Source of the DNA: Hymenobacter mucosus
GTDB taxonomy: Bacteria > Bacteroidota > Bacteroidia > Cytophagales > Hymenobacteraceae
Direction: 5' to 3'
Length of the DNA stretch: 64,000 nt
Assembly: GCF_900188255.1 (NCBI RefSeq)
Contig: NZ_FZNS01000004.1
Span: 558,001-622,000 of the forward strand
Below, piece after piece: positions 8,709-17,117 of this stretch (positions within the stretch are counted from its first letter, which is position 1; the number at the start of each line of letters is the position of its first letter). Made by a program: the position numbers and the translations under genes. Under the pieces are notes generated by a model. The model did no database searches. It had not been told where the DNA came from and saw only the letters and a program-made list of their open reading frames with translations.

Positions 8709-8745
8709 AAAAGGGGCGGCCATTCTGAGAATGGCCGCCCCTTTT
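8709..8745. terminator. Bidirectional terminator hairpin
   Basis: Arms 8709-8725 and 8729-8745 pair over 17 bp, from AAAAGGGGCGG to CCGCCCCTTTT, with a 3-nt loop. It is flanked by A and T runs, so it works in both directions for the convergent genes on either side. Confidence 0.85.
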
Positions 8746-8804
8746 ATTCAATCATGCACTTACGATACGTCACCTTAATACACCACCTTGGATAGAAGCT
8801 TGGG

Positions 8805-10139
8805 CTAGCGCAAGGGAGTAGCGGCTGTGGTTTGGCGCACAAAGAGCAGGGCATCGTAGGCTTCCGAGAGCTTGAAGTTGGCATAGTCATTTTTGCCACT
8901 GGAAGGGGCGTACCCCACGAAACGGTGGGGGCGCTTGAGGTTTTGGGCGCCTAGGGCTTGGGTTTGCAGGTAGAAGACGGGGGCCGCCACAGCGCCTAGC
9001 GTTTGCTCCCAGGAGCCGGCCAGTGGAGCTTCCAAGGAGTAGCTAGCCATGGGGCTGGTGCGGGTAATGTGGCGGTCGGTGGTGGCGGCAAAAGTGCCGG
9101 TGGCCGTGCTCGTACCCAGCACGAAGTACTTGCCAGGCAGCATGCGCTCAATAAAGGCTCCCGTACCGCCCCCGTTGTTAGGATCATCGGCCATGGCAAT
9201 CTTGCGAGACACGTGCGCATCGTGGGCCCACACAATTACTTTATCGTTTTGGCCAGGCACCAGGGAGCGAGTCATTTCGGCCATTAGGCTGTCGCGAGAA
9301 ACGTCGCGCTTCAAGACGGTAAACTGGTAGAACACGTCGAAGCCCATTTTGGCGTCCAGCGCAAAGGCCTGGGCTTTTTCCCGCTGCTTACGGGGCAGAC
9401 GAGCAGTAGGCAGGGCTTTCTGGATTTTGTCGGCCACGTAGTAGCCTTCCAGGCCGCTGGACAGCCAGCGCTGCCGCGGAAACTTATAGCCCTTGGTGTT
9501 GAGGCCCGCCCACACCGAGTCTTGCAATTGCGCGGCTTTCGTAAGCTGGCTGGTGAGGTCTTGCAGGCCGCTCTGGGGGTAGCGGGCGGCCAAGGCGCTC
9601 AGCTCGTGGGCCTCGGGCAGCACGTAGGCCGCATCAATCCCCCGCACCTGCAACTGACGACGGTGCTGGCGGTTGTAGCCTTGCAGCCAGGTAAGCAGCT
9701 CAGCTGTTTCCTGGTTTTGCCAGATGCTGTACAGGTGGGCCTTCATGAGGGGAGCCACGGCGGCTTTTGGCTTGCGCAGGCCTTCGTTGAGCTGGTAGGT
9801 GTCGGTATAATCGTTTTCCAGGGCTACCTGCTTGAAGCCGTACTCCTCCATCAGAATCCGCGTCAGCCAGAACCGCAGCCGGTAGAACTCGGCCGTGCCG
9901 TGCGTGCCTTCGCCCATGGCTACCACTTGCTTGTCGGCCATCTGCTTCACCAAGGGTAGCACCGCGGCCCGGAAAGACTCGAAGCTCTGGGTGTTGACGG
10001 GGTTGATTAGGCTGGCTGGCAGAACGAGGCGGGCCGTATCGGGGGTAGTAGCGACGGGGGCACTAGGCTGGGCCGTGGCAACCAGGGAAGCGGTAGCAAG
10101 CAGGGCCGTAGCGAGCAGGGAGCGGAAGGTAGTTTTCAT
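8805..10139 (-). CDS. Secreted erythromycin-esterase-like protein
   Basis: 444 aa from ATG 10139, which begins a signal peptide (LLATALLATASLVATAQ). The erythromycin esterase family (EreA/EreB-like) is recognised by GEGTHG (H80), GFKQVALEND with the conserved acid, the helix AELLTWLQGYNRQ followed by VRGIDAAY, and VIVWAHDAHVSR around residue 325. Family members hydrolyse the macrolactone ring of erythromycin, but many, especially exported ones, have unknown substrates, so resistance should not be assumed. It is divergent from the LytTR regulator at 10481, with a 341-bp region between them. Confidence 0.82.
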   Translation of the reverse strand: MKTTFRSLLATALLATASLVATAQPSAPVATTPDTARLVLPASLINPVNTQSFESFRAAVLPLVKQMADKQVVAMGEGTHGTAEFYRLRFWLTRILMEEYGFKQVALENDYTDTYQLNEGLRKPKAAVAPLMKAHLYSIWQNQETAELLTWLQGYNRQHRRQLQVRGIDAAYVLPEAHELSALAARYPQSGLQDLTSQLTKAAQLQDSVWAGLNTKGYKFPRQRWLSSGLEGYYVADKIQKALPTARLPRKQREKAQAFALDAKMGFDVFYQFTVLKRDVSRDSLMAEMTRSLVPGQNDKVIVWAHDAHVSRKIAMADDPNNGGGTGAFIERMLPGKYFVLGTSTATGTFAATTDRHITRTSPMASYSLEAPLAGSWEQTLGAVAAPVFYLQTQALGAQNLKRPHRFVGYAPSSGKNDYANFKLSEAYDALLFVRQTTAATPLR

Positions 10140-10480
10140 GGGTACGGAGGGTAGTTGGTGCCGGGGAAAGGCCAGTCGTTCAGCGACTAGCAACGACACA
10201 AAGGAATAGGCCCTGGAGGCCGAAAGGAAGCTTTATTAGACCAAGCCGGGCTTAGTTCCGACCAATGCAGCAACCCCTTTTTTTAGTCGAAAAAACACCC
10301 GGCTTAGTCGAAATAGCACCGCCGGGGCGCAGCATCACCCGCGCAAATCTGCCAACTTGCTCCAGGCAGCGCCGCCCACCCAACCGGCGCCGTTGCCTTG
10401 CCTGCTCCCGCATACACTTATCTGGCTCCCCTGCTGGCTACTACTAGACCTCTTCCACTTTCCACTACCTCCCTTTCCCA
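10140..10480. other. Divergent promoter region between esterase-like gene and LytTR regulator
   Basis: 341 bp without a gene. It carries phased TTAGT-type direct repeats (10252, 10283, 10304; listed separately), a T tract at 10277-10284 and otherwise C-rich leader sequence up to the regulator's ATG. Both flanking genes are transcribed away from it. Confidence 0.6.
10283..10313. promoter_or_regulatory. Candidate LytTR operator: two TTAGTCGAAA repeats 21 bp apart
   Basis: TTAGTCGAAA occurs at 10283-10292 and again at 10304-10313, start to start 21 bp, i.e. two helical turns. A weaker copy TTAGTTCCGA starts at 10252, 31 bp (three turns) upstream. LytTR-domain regulators of the AgrA type bind pairs of ~9-bp direct repeats with about this period, and a LytTR gene starts 168 bp to the right. 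Autoregulation or control of the divergent esterase gene is an inference. Confidence 0.45.
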
Positions 10481-11185
10481 ATGACGACTACCCCCGCCCC
10501 TGTTCGGTGCCTGATTGTGGACGATGAGCCCTTGGCCCACCAGGTGCTCACCCAGTTCATAGGCCAAACGCCGGGCCTCACCCTCACGGGGAAATGCCGC
10601 AATGCCATGGAGGCCTACGAGCACCTGGCGCAACAACCCGTGGACCTACTGTTTCTGGATATTGAGATGCCCTTGATGACGGGGCTGGACTTTCTGCGCA
10701 ACCTGCGCTACCCGCCCAAAACGGTGCTCACCACGGCCTACCGGGAATACGCCTACGAGGGCTACGAGCTAAACGTGCTCGACTACCTGCTGAAGCCTTT
10801 TTCCTACGAGCGGTTCCTAAAGGCCGTATCTCGCCTTCCTGCCTTGCAGCCCCTACCCCACACCGACGATACGGCCGAGAAATACCTGCTGGTGAAGGAG
10901 CGCCAGGGCTTGTTGAAAGTCCCCCACCGCGACATCATCTATGTGGAAGGCTGTAAGGACTATGTGAAGCTGATGACGGCCACCAAAACCTACCTCCTTC
11001 ACCAAACCATGAAGGAAATGGTAGAAATTCTGGGGCCTAGCTACCTGCGGGCACACCGTTCCTTCATTGTGGCGGCCGCTCATATCAAGCTTCTCCAGCC
11101 CGACCAAGTGCTGTTGCAGGACAATACCCTCATCCCCATTGGCAACTCCTATAAGGCCGATCTGCTGGCTTTCTTCAAAAAGTAA
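10481..11185 (+). CDS. LytTR-family response regulator (orphan)
   Basis: 234 aa. Residues ~8-125 are a receiver domain: acidic pair in IVDDEPLA, phospho-acceptor Asp in LLFLDIEMP, Thr in VLTTAY and Lys in LLKPF. Residues ~135-234 are a LytTR DNA-binding domain (VPHRDIIYVEGCKDYVKL, YLRAHRSFIVAAAHI). Such regulators are usually paired with a 5TM/7TM LytS-type histidine kinase, but none is next to it here: a serine hydrolase follows on the same strand 105 bp later. The phased repeats upstream are candidate binding sites. Confidence 0.92.
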   Translation: MTTTPAPVRCLIVDDEPLAHQVLTQFIGQTPGLTLTGKCRNAMEAYEHLAQQPVDLLFLDIEMPLMTGLDFLRNLRYPPKTVLTTAYREYAYEGYELNVLDYLLKPFSYERFLKAVSRLPALQPLPHTDDTAEKYLLVKERQGLLKVPHRDIIYVEGCKDYVKLMTATKTYLLHQTMKEMVEILGPSYLRAHRSFIVAAAHIKLLQPDQVLLQDNTLIPIGNSYKADLLAFFKK

Positions 11186-11290
11186 TCCGTTCAGGATAAG
11201 CACCTAGCACTCACACAAAAAGCCAGCTGCTATGGCGTAGTTGTGCCATATTCTCAGTAACTCAGCACCTCATTCCATCTTCCTTGACTT

Positions 11291-12628
11291 ATGCTTATCA
11301 AACACTATGTATCCCTGCTAGCCCTCAGCGGCCTGAGCCTTCTGAGCCACGCCCAATCATTCAACAAAGCCAAGCTCGATAGCCTCCTGACTACCCTCGC
11401 CAGCCACGACAAGGCCATGGGTAGCCTCACCATCTCGCAGAACGGGGCCGTGGTGTACAGCAGAGCCATTGGGTACGAGAGCCTCAATGGCACCACGAAA
11501 ACGCCCGCTACACCCAGCACCCACTACCGTATTGGCTCCGTGACCAAAGTATTCACGGCGACCCTCATTTTTCAGCTCATCGACGAAGGAAAGCTAACTC
11601 TGGACACCCCCCTGGCTACGTACTTCCCTCAGCTTCCCAATGCCCAGCGCATCACCATTGGGCAGTTGCTCAGCCACCACAGCGGCCTGCACAGCTTCAC
11701 CAACGACGCCACCTATAGCACCTACTTCACCCAGCCGAAAACCCAGGCCGAAATGCTGGCCATGATTGGGCAAGGCAAGCCCGACTTTGAGCCGGGCGCT
11801 AAGTTTTCGTACAGTAACGCGGGATATGTAGTACTGGGCTACGTGGTGGAGAAAATTACAAAGCAGCCGTACGCCCAAGCTTTGCAAAAACGCATAATCA
11901 ACAAAATCGGCCTCAAGGACACGTACTACGGCGGCAAAACCGATCCTAAGCGCCACGAAAGCTATTCCTACCGCCTAGCCAGCAGCTGGCAGGCTATGCC
12001 CGAAACCGACATGAGCATTCCGGGCGGGGCGGGAGCCATCGTTTCAACCACCACCGACCTGAACCGGTTTGCTGAGGCGCTGTTTGCGGGCAAGCTGGTT
12101 TCCGAGAAAAGTCTGGCCCGCATGCAAACCATCACCGACAACGGCTTTGGCATGGGATTGATGCGCATGCAATTTGGGGCGAAGCGCGCCTATGGGCACG
12201 GCGGTAGCATTGATGGCTTTGGCACCTCCCTGGGTTACTTCCCCGAGGAAAAGCTAGCAGTAGCGTACATCTCCAATGGGCAGTCTTACCCCCTCAACGA
12301 CGTCATGCTGGGCGTTCTTTCCATCTACTTCCAGCAACCCTACCGCTTACCCGACTTCGATGCCAAAGCTCCTACCCTAGCCGCTACCGACCTGGTTCCC
12401 TACGTGGGCACCTACGCCAGCACTAGTATTCCGCTGAAAATCACGGTATCGGCAGTGGGGGCTACGCTACAGGCTCAGGCTACGGGCCAGCCCGTTCTGC
12501 CCCTCACCCCGGTTACCAAGGATGTGTTTTCCTATGATGCGGCGGGCATTCGGCTGGAGTTTGCGCCCAGCCGCCACGAAATGTTGCTCAAGCAAGGTGG
12601 AGGCTCTTTTCTCTTCACGCTAGAGTAG
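11291..12628 (+). CDS. Secreted beta-lactamase-family serine hydrolase
   Basis: 445 aa with a signal peptide ending at SHAQ (residues 19-22). The class C beta-lactamase/D-alanyl-D-alanine carboxypeptidase fold is shown by SVTK (nucleophile S83, K86), YSN near residue 177 and HGG near 300, the latter replacing KTG. LLSHHSGL and PGAKFSYSNAGYVVLG are typical of the family. A C-terminal domain of ~95 residues (after YFQQPYRLPDF) forms a lipocalin-like add-on seen in many such hydrolases. Substrates of these enzymes range from peptides to esters; the role is unknown. It follows the LytTR gene on the same strand and could be its target. Confidence 0.85.
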   Translation: MLIKHYVSLLALSGLSLLSHAQSFNKAKLDSLLTTLASHDKAMGSLTISQNGAVVYSRAIGYESLNGTTKTPATPSTHYRIGSVTKVFTATLIFQLIDEGKLTLDTPLATYFPQLPNAQRITIGQLLSHHSGLHSFTNDATYSTYFTQPKTQAEMLAMIGQGKPDFEPGAKFSYSNAGYVVLGYVVEKITKQPYAQALQKRIINKIGLKDTYYGGKTDPKRHESYSYRLASSWQAMPETDMSIPGGAGAIVSTTTDLNRFAEALFAGKLVSEKSLARMQTITDNGFGMGLMRMQFGAKRAYGHGGSIDGFGTSLGYFPEEKLAVAYISNGQSYPLNDVMLGVLSIYFQQPYRLPDFDAKAPTLAATDLVPYVGTYASTSIPLKITVSAVGATLQAQATGQPVLPLTPVTKDVFSYDAAGIRLEFAPSRHEMLLKQGGGSFLFTLE

Positions 12629-12764
12629 CTGGCGAAGTCGCTTCCCCATTTGCATGGTCTTCTCTCTGGCAGCGGAAATTGTACCGCTGCCAGGAGCTTT
12701 CTGCGTATCTTGGAGGTTCAAGTGATGTGCCTAAGTGGGCACTCTAGCTTGTTTGGACTTTTTG

Positions 12765-13613
12765 ATGAAGTACTTGCTGTTTGTTTGGGGGTGGCTGTTG
12801 CCGCTGGTGTTGCTGGCCGAGCCTCCGCTGGAGCCTTTGCAGATTGCCAAGCAATTTGTAGCTCCCACGGGCTGGCCCGAGATGAAAAGCTACTTGAGCG
12901 GAGAGGCGGCGGGCCAAGCTCGGCGCCAGAGCCTGGGGCAGCAGATTCCTACTACCCTGCAACGGCACTGCGAGCTACTGGAGCAGCGGGAGCACACGGC
13001 CGTGGTAGCCGTGGAGCTGCGCGACTCCGTGAGTCGCAACGACTTCTATCTGCATTTCCGCCGCGACTCTGCCAGCGCGACCATACCCTGGAAGCTAGCC
13101 GCCATTCGCAGCTTGGGCATGACGCAGCTTGGCCCGCCCATGCTCAAGCTCCTGGCCGAAATGCCTCCCGCCGAAGCAGCCCAGTACAACCAGAAGCACC
13201 CCGACGCCAGCCGTGACTTCATGCTTGGCAACATTCAGCTCTGGATTGGGTCCGACGCCAACATTGCCGAGCACTTCGCCCGCCACCAGCCCGAGTTTCA
13301 GCGGGCCGCGGACTTAGTGCAAAGCCGCTACTTTACCCCTACTCTCCCCGATACAGCCCTAGTGCGTACCGAGCAGGCCGCCAATGCCGATGCCGACGTG
13401 CTGGCCGCACTGCGTCCCCTCTACATTAGCCGCGTTACCCGCCGCAACTTGGGCTGCGCCAACTGCCTGGAGTTCCTGATTGGCGGCGTCACTGATAATA
13501 CTGTGGGCCTGCTCTACCAGCCCGTAGCGGCCAAAGTTCCCCCCATGAGCCCCAACCGCATTATTGTTATGAAGCCTCTGGGCAACGGCTGGTACCTCTA
13601 CAAAACTACTTAG
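12765..13613 (+). CDS. Hypothetical exported protein
   Basis: 282 aa from ATG 12765. Residues 1-19 (YLLFVWGWLLPLVLLAEP) look like a signal peptide. The rest is mixed alpha/beta with no motif I recognise. It contains a CANC motif (GCANCLEFLIGG) in the C-terminal part, which could bind a metal or form a disulphide, and many helices rich in Gln and Ala. Codon use and G+C match the neighbours. It lies 136 bp after the serine hydrolase and 68 bp before the pseudouridine synthase, all on the plus strand. Confidence 0.55.
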   Translation: MKYLLFVWGWLLPLVLLAEPPLEPLQIAKQFVAPTGWPEMKSYLSGEAAGQARRQSLGQQIPTTLQRHCELLEQREHTAVVAVELRDSVSRNDFYLHFRRDSASATIPWKLAAIRSLGMTQLGPPMLKLLAEMPPAEAAQYNQKHPDASRDFMLGNIQLWIGSDANIAEHFARHQPEFQRAADLVQSRYFTPTLPDTALVRTEQAANADADVLAALRPLYISRVTRRNLGCANCLEFLIGGVTDNTVGLLYQPVAAKVPPMSPNRIIVMKPLGNGWYLYKTT

Positions 13614-13627
13614 CGCGTGAAAGAGCG

Positions 13628-13635
13628 TAGCTTTG
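13628..13635 (+). promoter_or_regulatory. -7 promoter element TAGCTTTG for the pseudouridine synthase
   Basis: An exact TAnnTTTG match 46 bp upstream of the ATG at 13682. No clear -33 element is seen. The same octamer precedes the MFS gene at 6660. Confidence 0.45.
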
Positions 13636-13681
13636 CTGGCCCACGGCTGCCTTTTCTTGTTTCCGGCCGTGGCTTTCGCTC

Positions 13682-14257
13682 ATGCCGCACCGTCATTTTT
13701 TGCTGTACAAACCCTACGGCTACCTCAGCCAATTCACCAGCGAGTTTGAGCGGGAGCAGCGCAAGAAACGTTTTTTGGGCGAGCTACACCCCTTCCCGGC
13801 GGGCACAATGGCCATTGGCCGCCTCGATGAGCACAGTGAAGGCCTGCTCCTGCTCACAACGGATGGGCGCGTAAGCGAGCAAATTCGCAGCAAGCACGTG
13901 GAGAAGGAGTACTACGCCCAGGTAGATGGCCTCATCACCGACGACGCCCTGACCCAATTGCAGCAAGGAGTGGAAATAGGCTTGCGCGACGTACGCTACC
14001 AAACCCTGCCTTCGCAGGTACGCCGCCTGGACGAGCCTCCTACCCTACCGCCCCGGGGCCGCAGTATTCGCTCCGACCGTCACGGGCCTACCAGTTGGGT
14101 GTCTATTATCGTCACGGAAGGTAAGTTCCGGCAGGTACGCAAAATGACGGCCGCCGCTGGCTTTCCCACGTTGCGCCTGGTACGCGTGCGTGTGGGCAAC
14201 ATTGAGCTGGCTGACTTGCAGCCCGGCGAGGTACGCGAGCTAAACGAGTTGGGGTAG
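13682..14257 (+). CDS. RsuA/RluE-type pseudouridine synthase
   Basis: 191 aa. The catalytic motif GRLDEHSEGLLLLT (GRLD with the catalytic Asp) near residue 46 and the C-terminal EGKFRQVRKMTAAAGFPTLRLVRVRVGNIEL place it in the RsuA/RluB/E/F family, which isomerises a uridine in rRNA (RluE acts on 23S rRNA). There is no N-terminal S4 domain, as in RluE, and length fits. The insert of basic residues at 110-130 (PPRGRSIRSDRHG) is common in Bacteroidota members. The exact rRNA position is not determined. Confidence 0.85.
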   Translation: MPHRHFLLYKPYGYLSQFTSEFEREQRKKRFLGELHPFPAGTMAIGRLDEHSEGLLLLTTDGRVSEQIRSKHVEKEYYAQVDGLITDDALTQLQQGVEIGLRDVRYQTLPSQVRRLDEPPTLPPRGRSIRSDRHGPTSWVSIIVTEGKFRQVRKMTAAAGFPTLRLVRVRVGNIELADLQPGEVRELNELG

Positions 14258-14680
14258 CCGGCCGCAATTCTAGCCTAGTGTCAGGAACATACTGCGGTTT
14301 TGTATTTTCTGGGCACCAACCGCGGCGTAACCCCATTGTGTCTTTGCCGCGCCCCTGTAAATCTATTTACAGCATCGGCGGCCTGTAGCTCGCAAGAGAA
14401 GCTATTGGCATGCTTTGGCCGGGTGCCAAGGGTCTGCAATTAGGAAATTCAGATGAACTAATAAAGTATTCCCGATATTTGTACCTGGGCAGGCCAAAAC
14501 AGTTATATATAATCTACTGCCCCACTATCCGATATCTGCTTACCCTGGCCCTACAGTTCTGGCTGGCGGTCTTGTATCCTAGCCTGAACTATACTTTTCT
14601 ACTACCTGTTTTTACTTAGCGACACGCACACGTATTCACACTCCGCCCTGCGGAATAAACATATCACTCACGAAAATAGA
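14258..14680 (+). other. Long leader region upstream of the cold-shock gene
   Basis: 423 bp without a convincing gene; a 69-codon open frame at 14410-14619 has no family resemblance. The right half is AT-richer than its surroundings. A small perfect hairpin CTGTAAAT-CT-ATTTACAG lies at 14355-14372. Cold-shock genes often have long structured 5' leaders that change fold with temperature, so part of this region may be transcribed leader. Confidence 0.45.
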
Positions 14681-15139
14681 ATGGCCAAATCGCAAGCGAC
14701 CTTTGGAAAAAAGGAAAATGAAAAGAAGAGACTAAAGAAGCGCCAAGACAAGGAGGAGAAGAAAGAGGAGCGGCAGGCTAACGCCAAGAAAGGCCAAGGT
14801 CTGGAAGATATGCTCGCCTACGTTGACGAAAATGGCAACATCACGTCGACCCCTCCCGATCCGACCAAGAAGAAAAAGGAAATCAAGGTGGAAGACATCC
14901 GTATCGGGGCTATGCGCCAGGAAGATATGGAGCAGGTCGACCCCATCCGCAAGGGTATCGTTTCCTTCTTCAATGAGTCGAAGGGCTACGGCTTTATCAA
15001 GGACTCTCAAACCCAGGAAAGCATTTTTGTGCACGCCAACGGGTTGATAGACCAGATCAAGGAAAACAACAAAGTAATCTTTGAAGTAGAAATGGGCCAG
15101 AAGGGCCCCAGCGCCTTCGGGGTGAAGCTGGATAAGTAA
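14681..15139 (+). CDS. Cold-shock domain protein with charged N-terminal extension
   Basis: 152 aa. Residues ~1-70 are a highly charged Lys/Glu-rich helix (KKRLKKRQDKEEKKEERQ), and residues ~88-150 are a cold-shock domain with RNP1 KGYGFIKD and RNP2 IFVHA. The family binds single-stranded RNA/DNA and acts as an RNA chaperone in the cytoplasm. Stand-alone CspA proteins have ~70 aa; the doubled length with a basic-acidic coil is a form found in Bacteroidota. A single gene, ended by the hairpin at 15163-15206. Confidence 0.9.
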   Translation: MAKSQATFGKKENEKKRLKKRQDKEEKKEERQANAKKGQGLEDMLAYVDENGNITSTPPDPTKKKKEIKVEDIRIGAMRQEDMEQVDPIRKGIVSFFNESKGYGFIKDSQTQESIFVHANGLIDQIKENNKVIFEVEMGQKGPSAFGVKLDK

Positions 15140-15162
15140 GGTTTCTACTTTTGCCTACATAC

Positions 15163-15206
15163 GCCACGCGGCGGCCTCAACTCTTGGGGCCGCCGCGTGG
15201 CTTTTT
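15163..15206. terminator. Terminator hairpin with T tract
   Basis: GCCACGCGGCGGCC pairs with GGCCGCCGCGTGGC over 14 bp and is followed by TTTTT on the plus strand. It ends the cold-shock gene and also lies at the 3' side of the convergent DAC-like gene. Confidence 0.85.
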
Positions 15207-15230
15207 GGTAGGTACTGATGGGGAGCTAGG

Positions 15231-16364
15231 TTACAGCAGCAGCACATCAATGCGGTGGCCGTGCACCATCTGCAAGGTTTCTGACCAGGCAAATACGGTG
15301 AAGAACCCATCCTGGGAGGCAACCAGCGCCACGGAGTCGCGCTGGTCGTGCACGAACTGGGCGGCGGCCAGGTGGCGGGTTCCTCCGTTTTGCGCCGGGT
15401 GCAGGAAACGGGCCTGGCTATCAATGACGGGCTCCGTGAGCACCATTTTATCCACGGGCACGCTGGTTTCGGCCCGGGCCACCTTGGCACCAAAGGCCAG
15501 CAGGTGGTAGTCCTGGGTGATAATGGTAGCGCCATCAACGGCCGTGAAGCCCCCCACAATTCCGATAGCGCGGCGTACTTCCTCCTGCCACTTCCAGCGG
15601 GTTTGGTCGGCGCCCCGGTCTTCGGCAATGCCGCCGTAGGCAGGCACTACGGGGTAGGTAATGGGCTGCACAATGGACTCTTGCCAGGCCGTAGACTGGT
15701 TGGGCACAATCAGCACCAACCCTCCCCGACCGTGGGCTCGCATGACGGCGGCCAGCTCTACCATCACATTGTCGATTTCGCCGCGGGTAGTGGGTAGGCC
15801 CTGATCAGGCAGGAAACCTTGCAAAGCCGGGCAGTCGGCCACGGCCACATTGTCTTCGTCTACTAGTTGCAGCTGGTCGCCGCGCAGGATGGCTACGTTC
15901 ACAAACTTGCCAAACCCATCGGCGCGGCGGTGCTTAACTACCAGCAGGCCCGGCTCTACTACTTCCAGCACAAAGCACAAAGGCGGAATGCTGGTGGCAG
16001 TGCCCCACACATACAGGCCGTCTTCGTCGTACCACACGCCCAAGTGAATACCGGGCTGCTCCACGGCCGGAGCCAGCTTCAGCAAATTGTAGGGCATGAG
16101 GCGGCGGCGCTGCCCAAACACCACGGGCAAGGTAGTTTGGGCAGGCTCGAGCAGGGCCAAAGAAATCCGGGGCGGGTGCCCTTCCTCCCGGCGCAAACTG
16201 GCCCAGAAGGCCGCGTCAATCATGACTTCTACCAACCCGGCCGGTGGTATTGGGGCTAGCTGCTCTACATCTTCGGGGCGGGCGTCGGCGCGGTGCCGGG
16301 CAAAGTGTTTGGCAATCATGGGCGCTACCACGCGCGCCGCCAGATAGGTAGGTTCGGAAAGCAT
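15231..16364 (-). CDS. DACNV-type sensor protein with diadenylate-cyclase-like C-terminal domain
   Basis: 377 aa from ATG 16364 (a TTG nine bases upstream is less likely). The C-terminal ~170 residues resemble the DAC (DisA_N) domain of cyclic-di-AMP synthases: RGGLVLIVP near 213-221, AVDGATIITQDYHLLAFG with the DGA motif at 277-279, and NGGTRHLAAAQF with GTRH at 328-331, then DSVALVASQDG. In canonical enzymes DGA and RHR form the ATP site; here the third residue of RHR is Leu. The N-terminal ~200 residues fit the putative sensor domain called DACNV, known in front of DAC domains. It probably makes or senses a nucleotide signal in the cytoplasm; activity is unproven. Confidence 0.65.
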   Translation of the reverse strand: MLSEPTYLAARVVAPMIAKHFARHRADARPEDVEQLAPIPPAGLVEVMIDAAFWASLRREEGHPPRISLALLEPAQTTLPVVFGQRRRLMPYNLLKLAPAVEQPGIHLGVWYDEDGLYVWGTATSIPPLCFVLEVVEPGLLVVKHRRADGFGKFVNVAILRGDQLQLVDEDNVAVADCPALQGFLPDQGLPTTRGEIDNVMVELAAVMRAHGRGGLVLIVPNQSTAWQESIVQPITYPVVPAYGGIAEDRGADQTRWKWQEEVRRAIGIVGGFTAVDGATIITQDYHLLAFGAKVARAETSVPVDKMVLTEPVIDSQARFLHPAQNGGTRHLAAAQFVHDQRDSVALVASQDGFFTVFAWSETLQMVHGHRIDVLLL

Positions 16365-16569
16365 AGCTAGCAAGTACGTAGCTTTTGAGCTGTGAAGCTA
16401 TTGCGAGGCGAGGTCAGGTAGCCATCACACAACTCAGATGAGTAGTTGGCTCAACAGCAGGCCACCCCCGATTGTTTGCCGGCTGGTGCCGTACCTACCC
16501 AAGCCGTGCCAGCCCCACCGGCTACAGTGGGTAAGTGCAATGCCGCAGCCAGAAGTTTGTACTGCAGGC

Positions 16570-17025
16570 TTACCGGTACTCGGAGGAGGCCTCGCCGAAA
16601 CCGGGCGGGCGCCGGGGCCGGTGGCGCTCCTTCCAGATGCGGCGGGCAACGACCAGCACGGCCAGGGCAAACAGGGCAATGCTTACTAGTGCTGCCAGCA
16701 GGTAGCCGGGCAGGGGAGCCAGCGTCGGCACCGCGCTTGTGGTTTGCAACAGGCCCGCTGCCAGCCGCAGCGTGCGCACCGAAAGAAATTGGGTGTAGGC
16801 CAGCAGTACCCAGCAGAACACGCCGGCAGCCACGGCCAGCTTTTTCGTGCGCACAAAAACGGCCGTTAGCAGCATGAGCAGCACGTACAGGCCCACGCCG
16901 GCTATCATCCCCCCAATGCCACCTATTTGGAGCAGGGTATACTTGTCTTCCCGTTCCCCCGCGTAGGTCACCATCGGCCAGAGCAGCCCTACGGTCGTCA
17001 GAATACCCTTGGTCAGATGCTTCAT
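16570..17025 (-). CDS. Small integral membrane protein (hypothetical)
   Basis: 151 aa from ATG 17025. It has a signal-like first segment (GILTTVGLLWPMVTYAG), three further hydrophobic segments (near residues 33-60, 65-82 and 103-125) and a basic, proline-rich C-terminus (RRIWKERHRPRRPPG). No motif is recognised. It lies between the DAC-like gene and two small leftward genes, all on the minus strand, with a terminator hairpin just upstream of it. Confidence 0.5.
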   Translation of the reverse strand: MKHLTKGILTTVGLLWPMVTYAGEREDKYTLLQIGGIGGMIAGVGLYVLLMLLTAVFVRTKKLAVAAGVFCWVLLAYTQFLSVRTLRLAAGLLQTTSAVPTLAPLPGYLLAALVSIALFALAVLVVARRIWKERHRPRRPPGFGEASSEYR

Positions 17026-17034
17026 CACAGTAAG

Positions 17035-17073
17035 AGAAAAAGGCCCCGAGCTAGCATGCTGCTCCGGGCCTTT
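17035..17073 (-). terminator. Terminator of the 17118-17396 gene
   Basis: AAAGGCCCCGAGC (17039-17051) pairs with GCTCCGGGCCTTT (17061-17073) with one mismatch. On the minus strand the stem is followed by TTTTTCTC. It separates the leftward small gene from the membrane-protein gene at 16570. Confidence 0.65.
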
Positions 17074-17117
17074 AGGTCATCAGGCACTGCAAATACGTTG
17101 TGGACTAGCTAAACAGA

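Noticed and set aside
8805..10139. Macrolide resistance gene
   Set aside because: The protein has the erythromycin-esterase fold, but an exported form in a soil-type chromosome is not enough to claim resistance.
14410..14619. 69-codon frame before the cold-shock gene
   Set aside because: Hydrophobic by chance in an AT-rich stretch; no promoter or family; better explained as leader.
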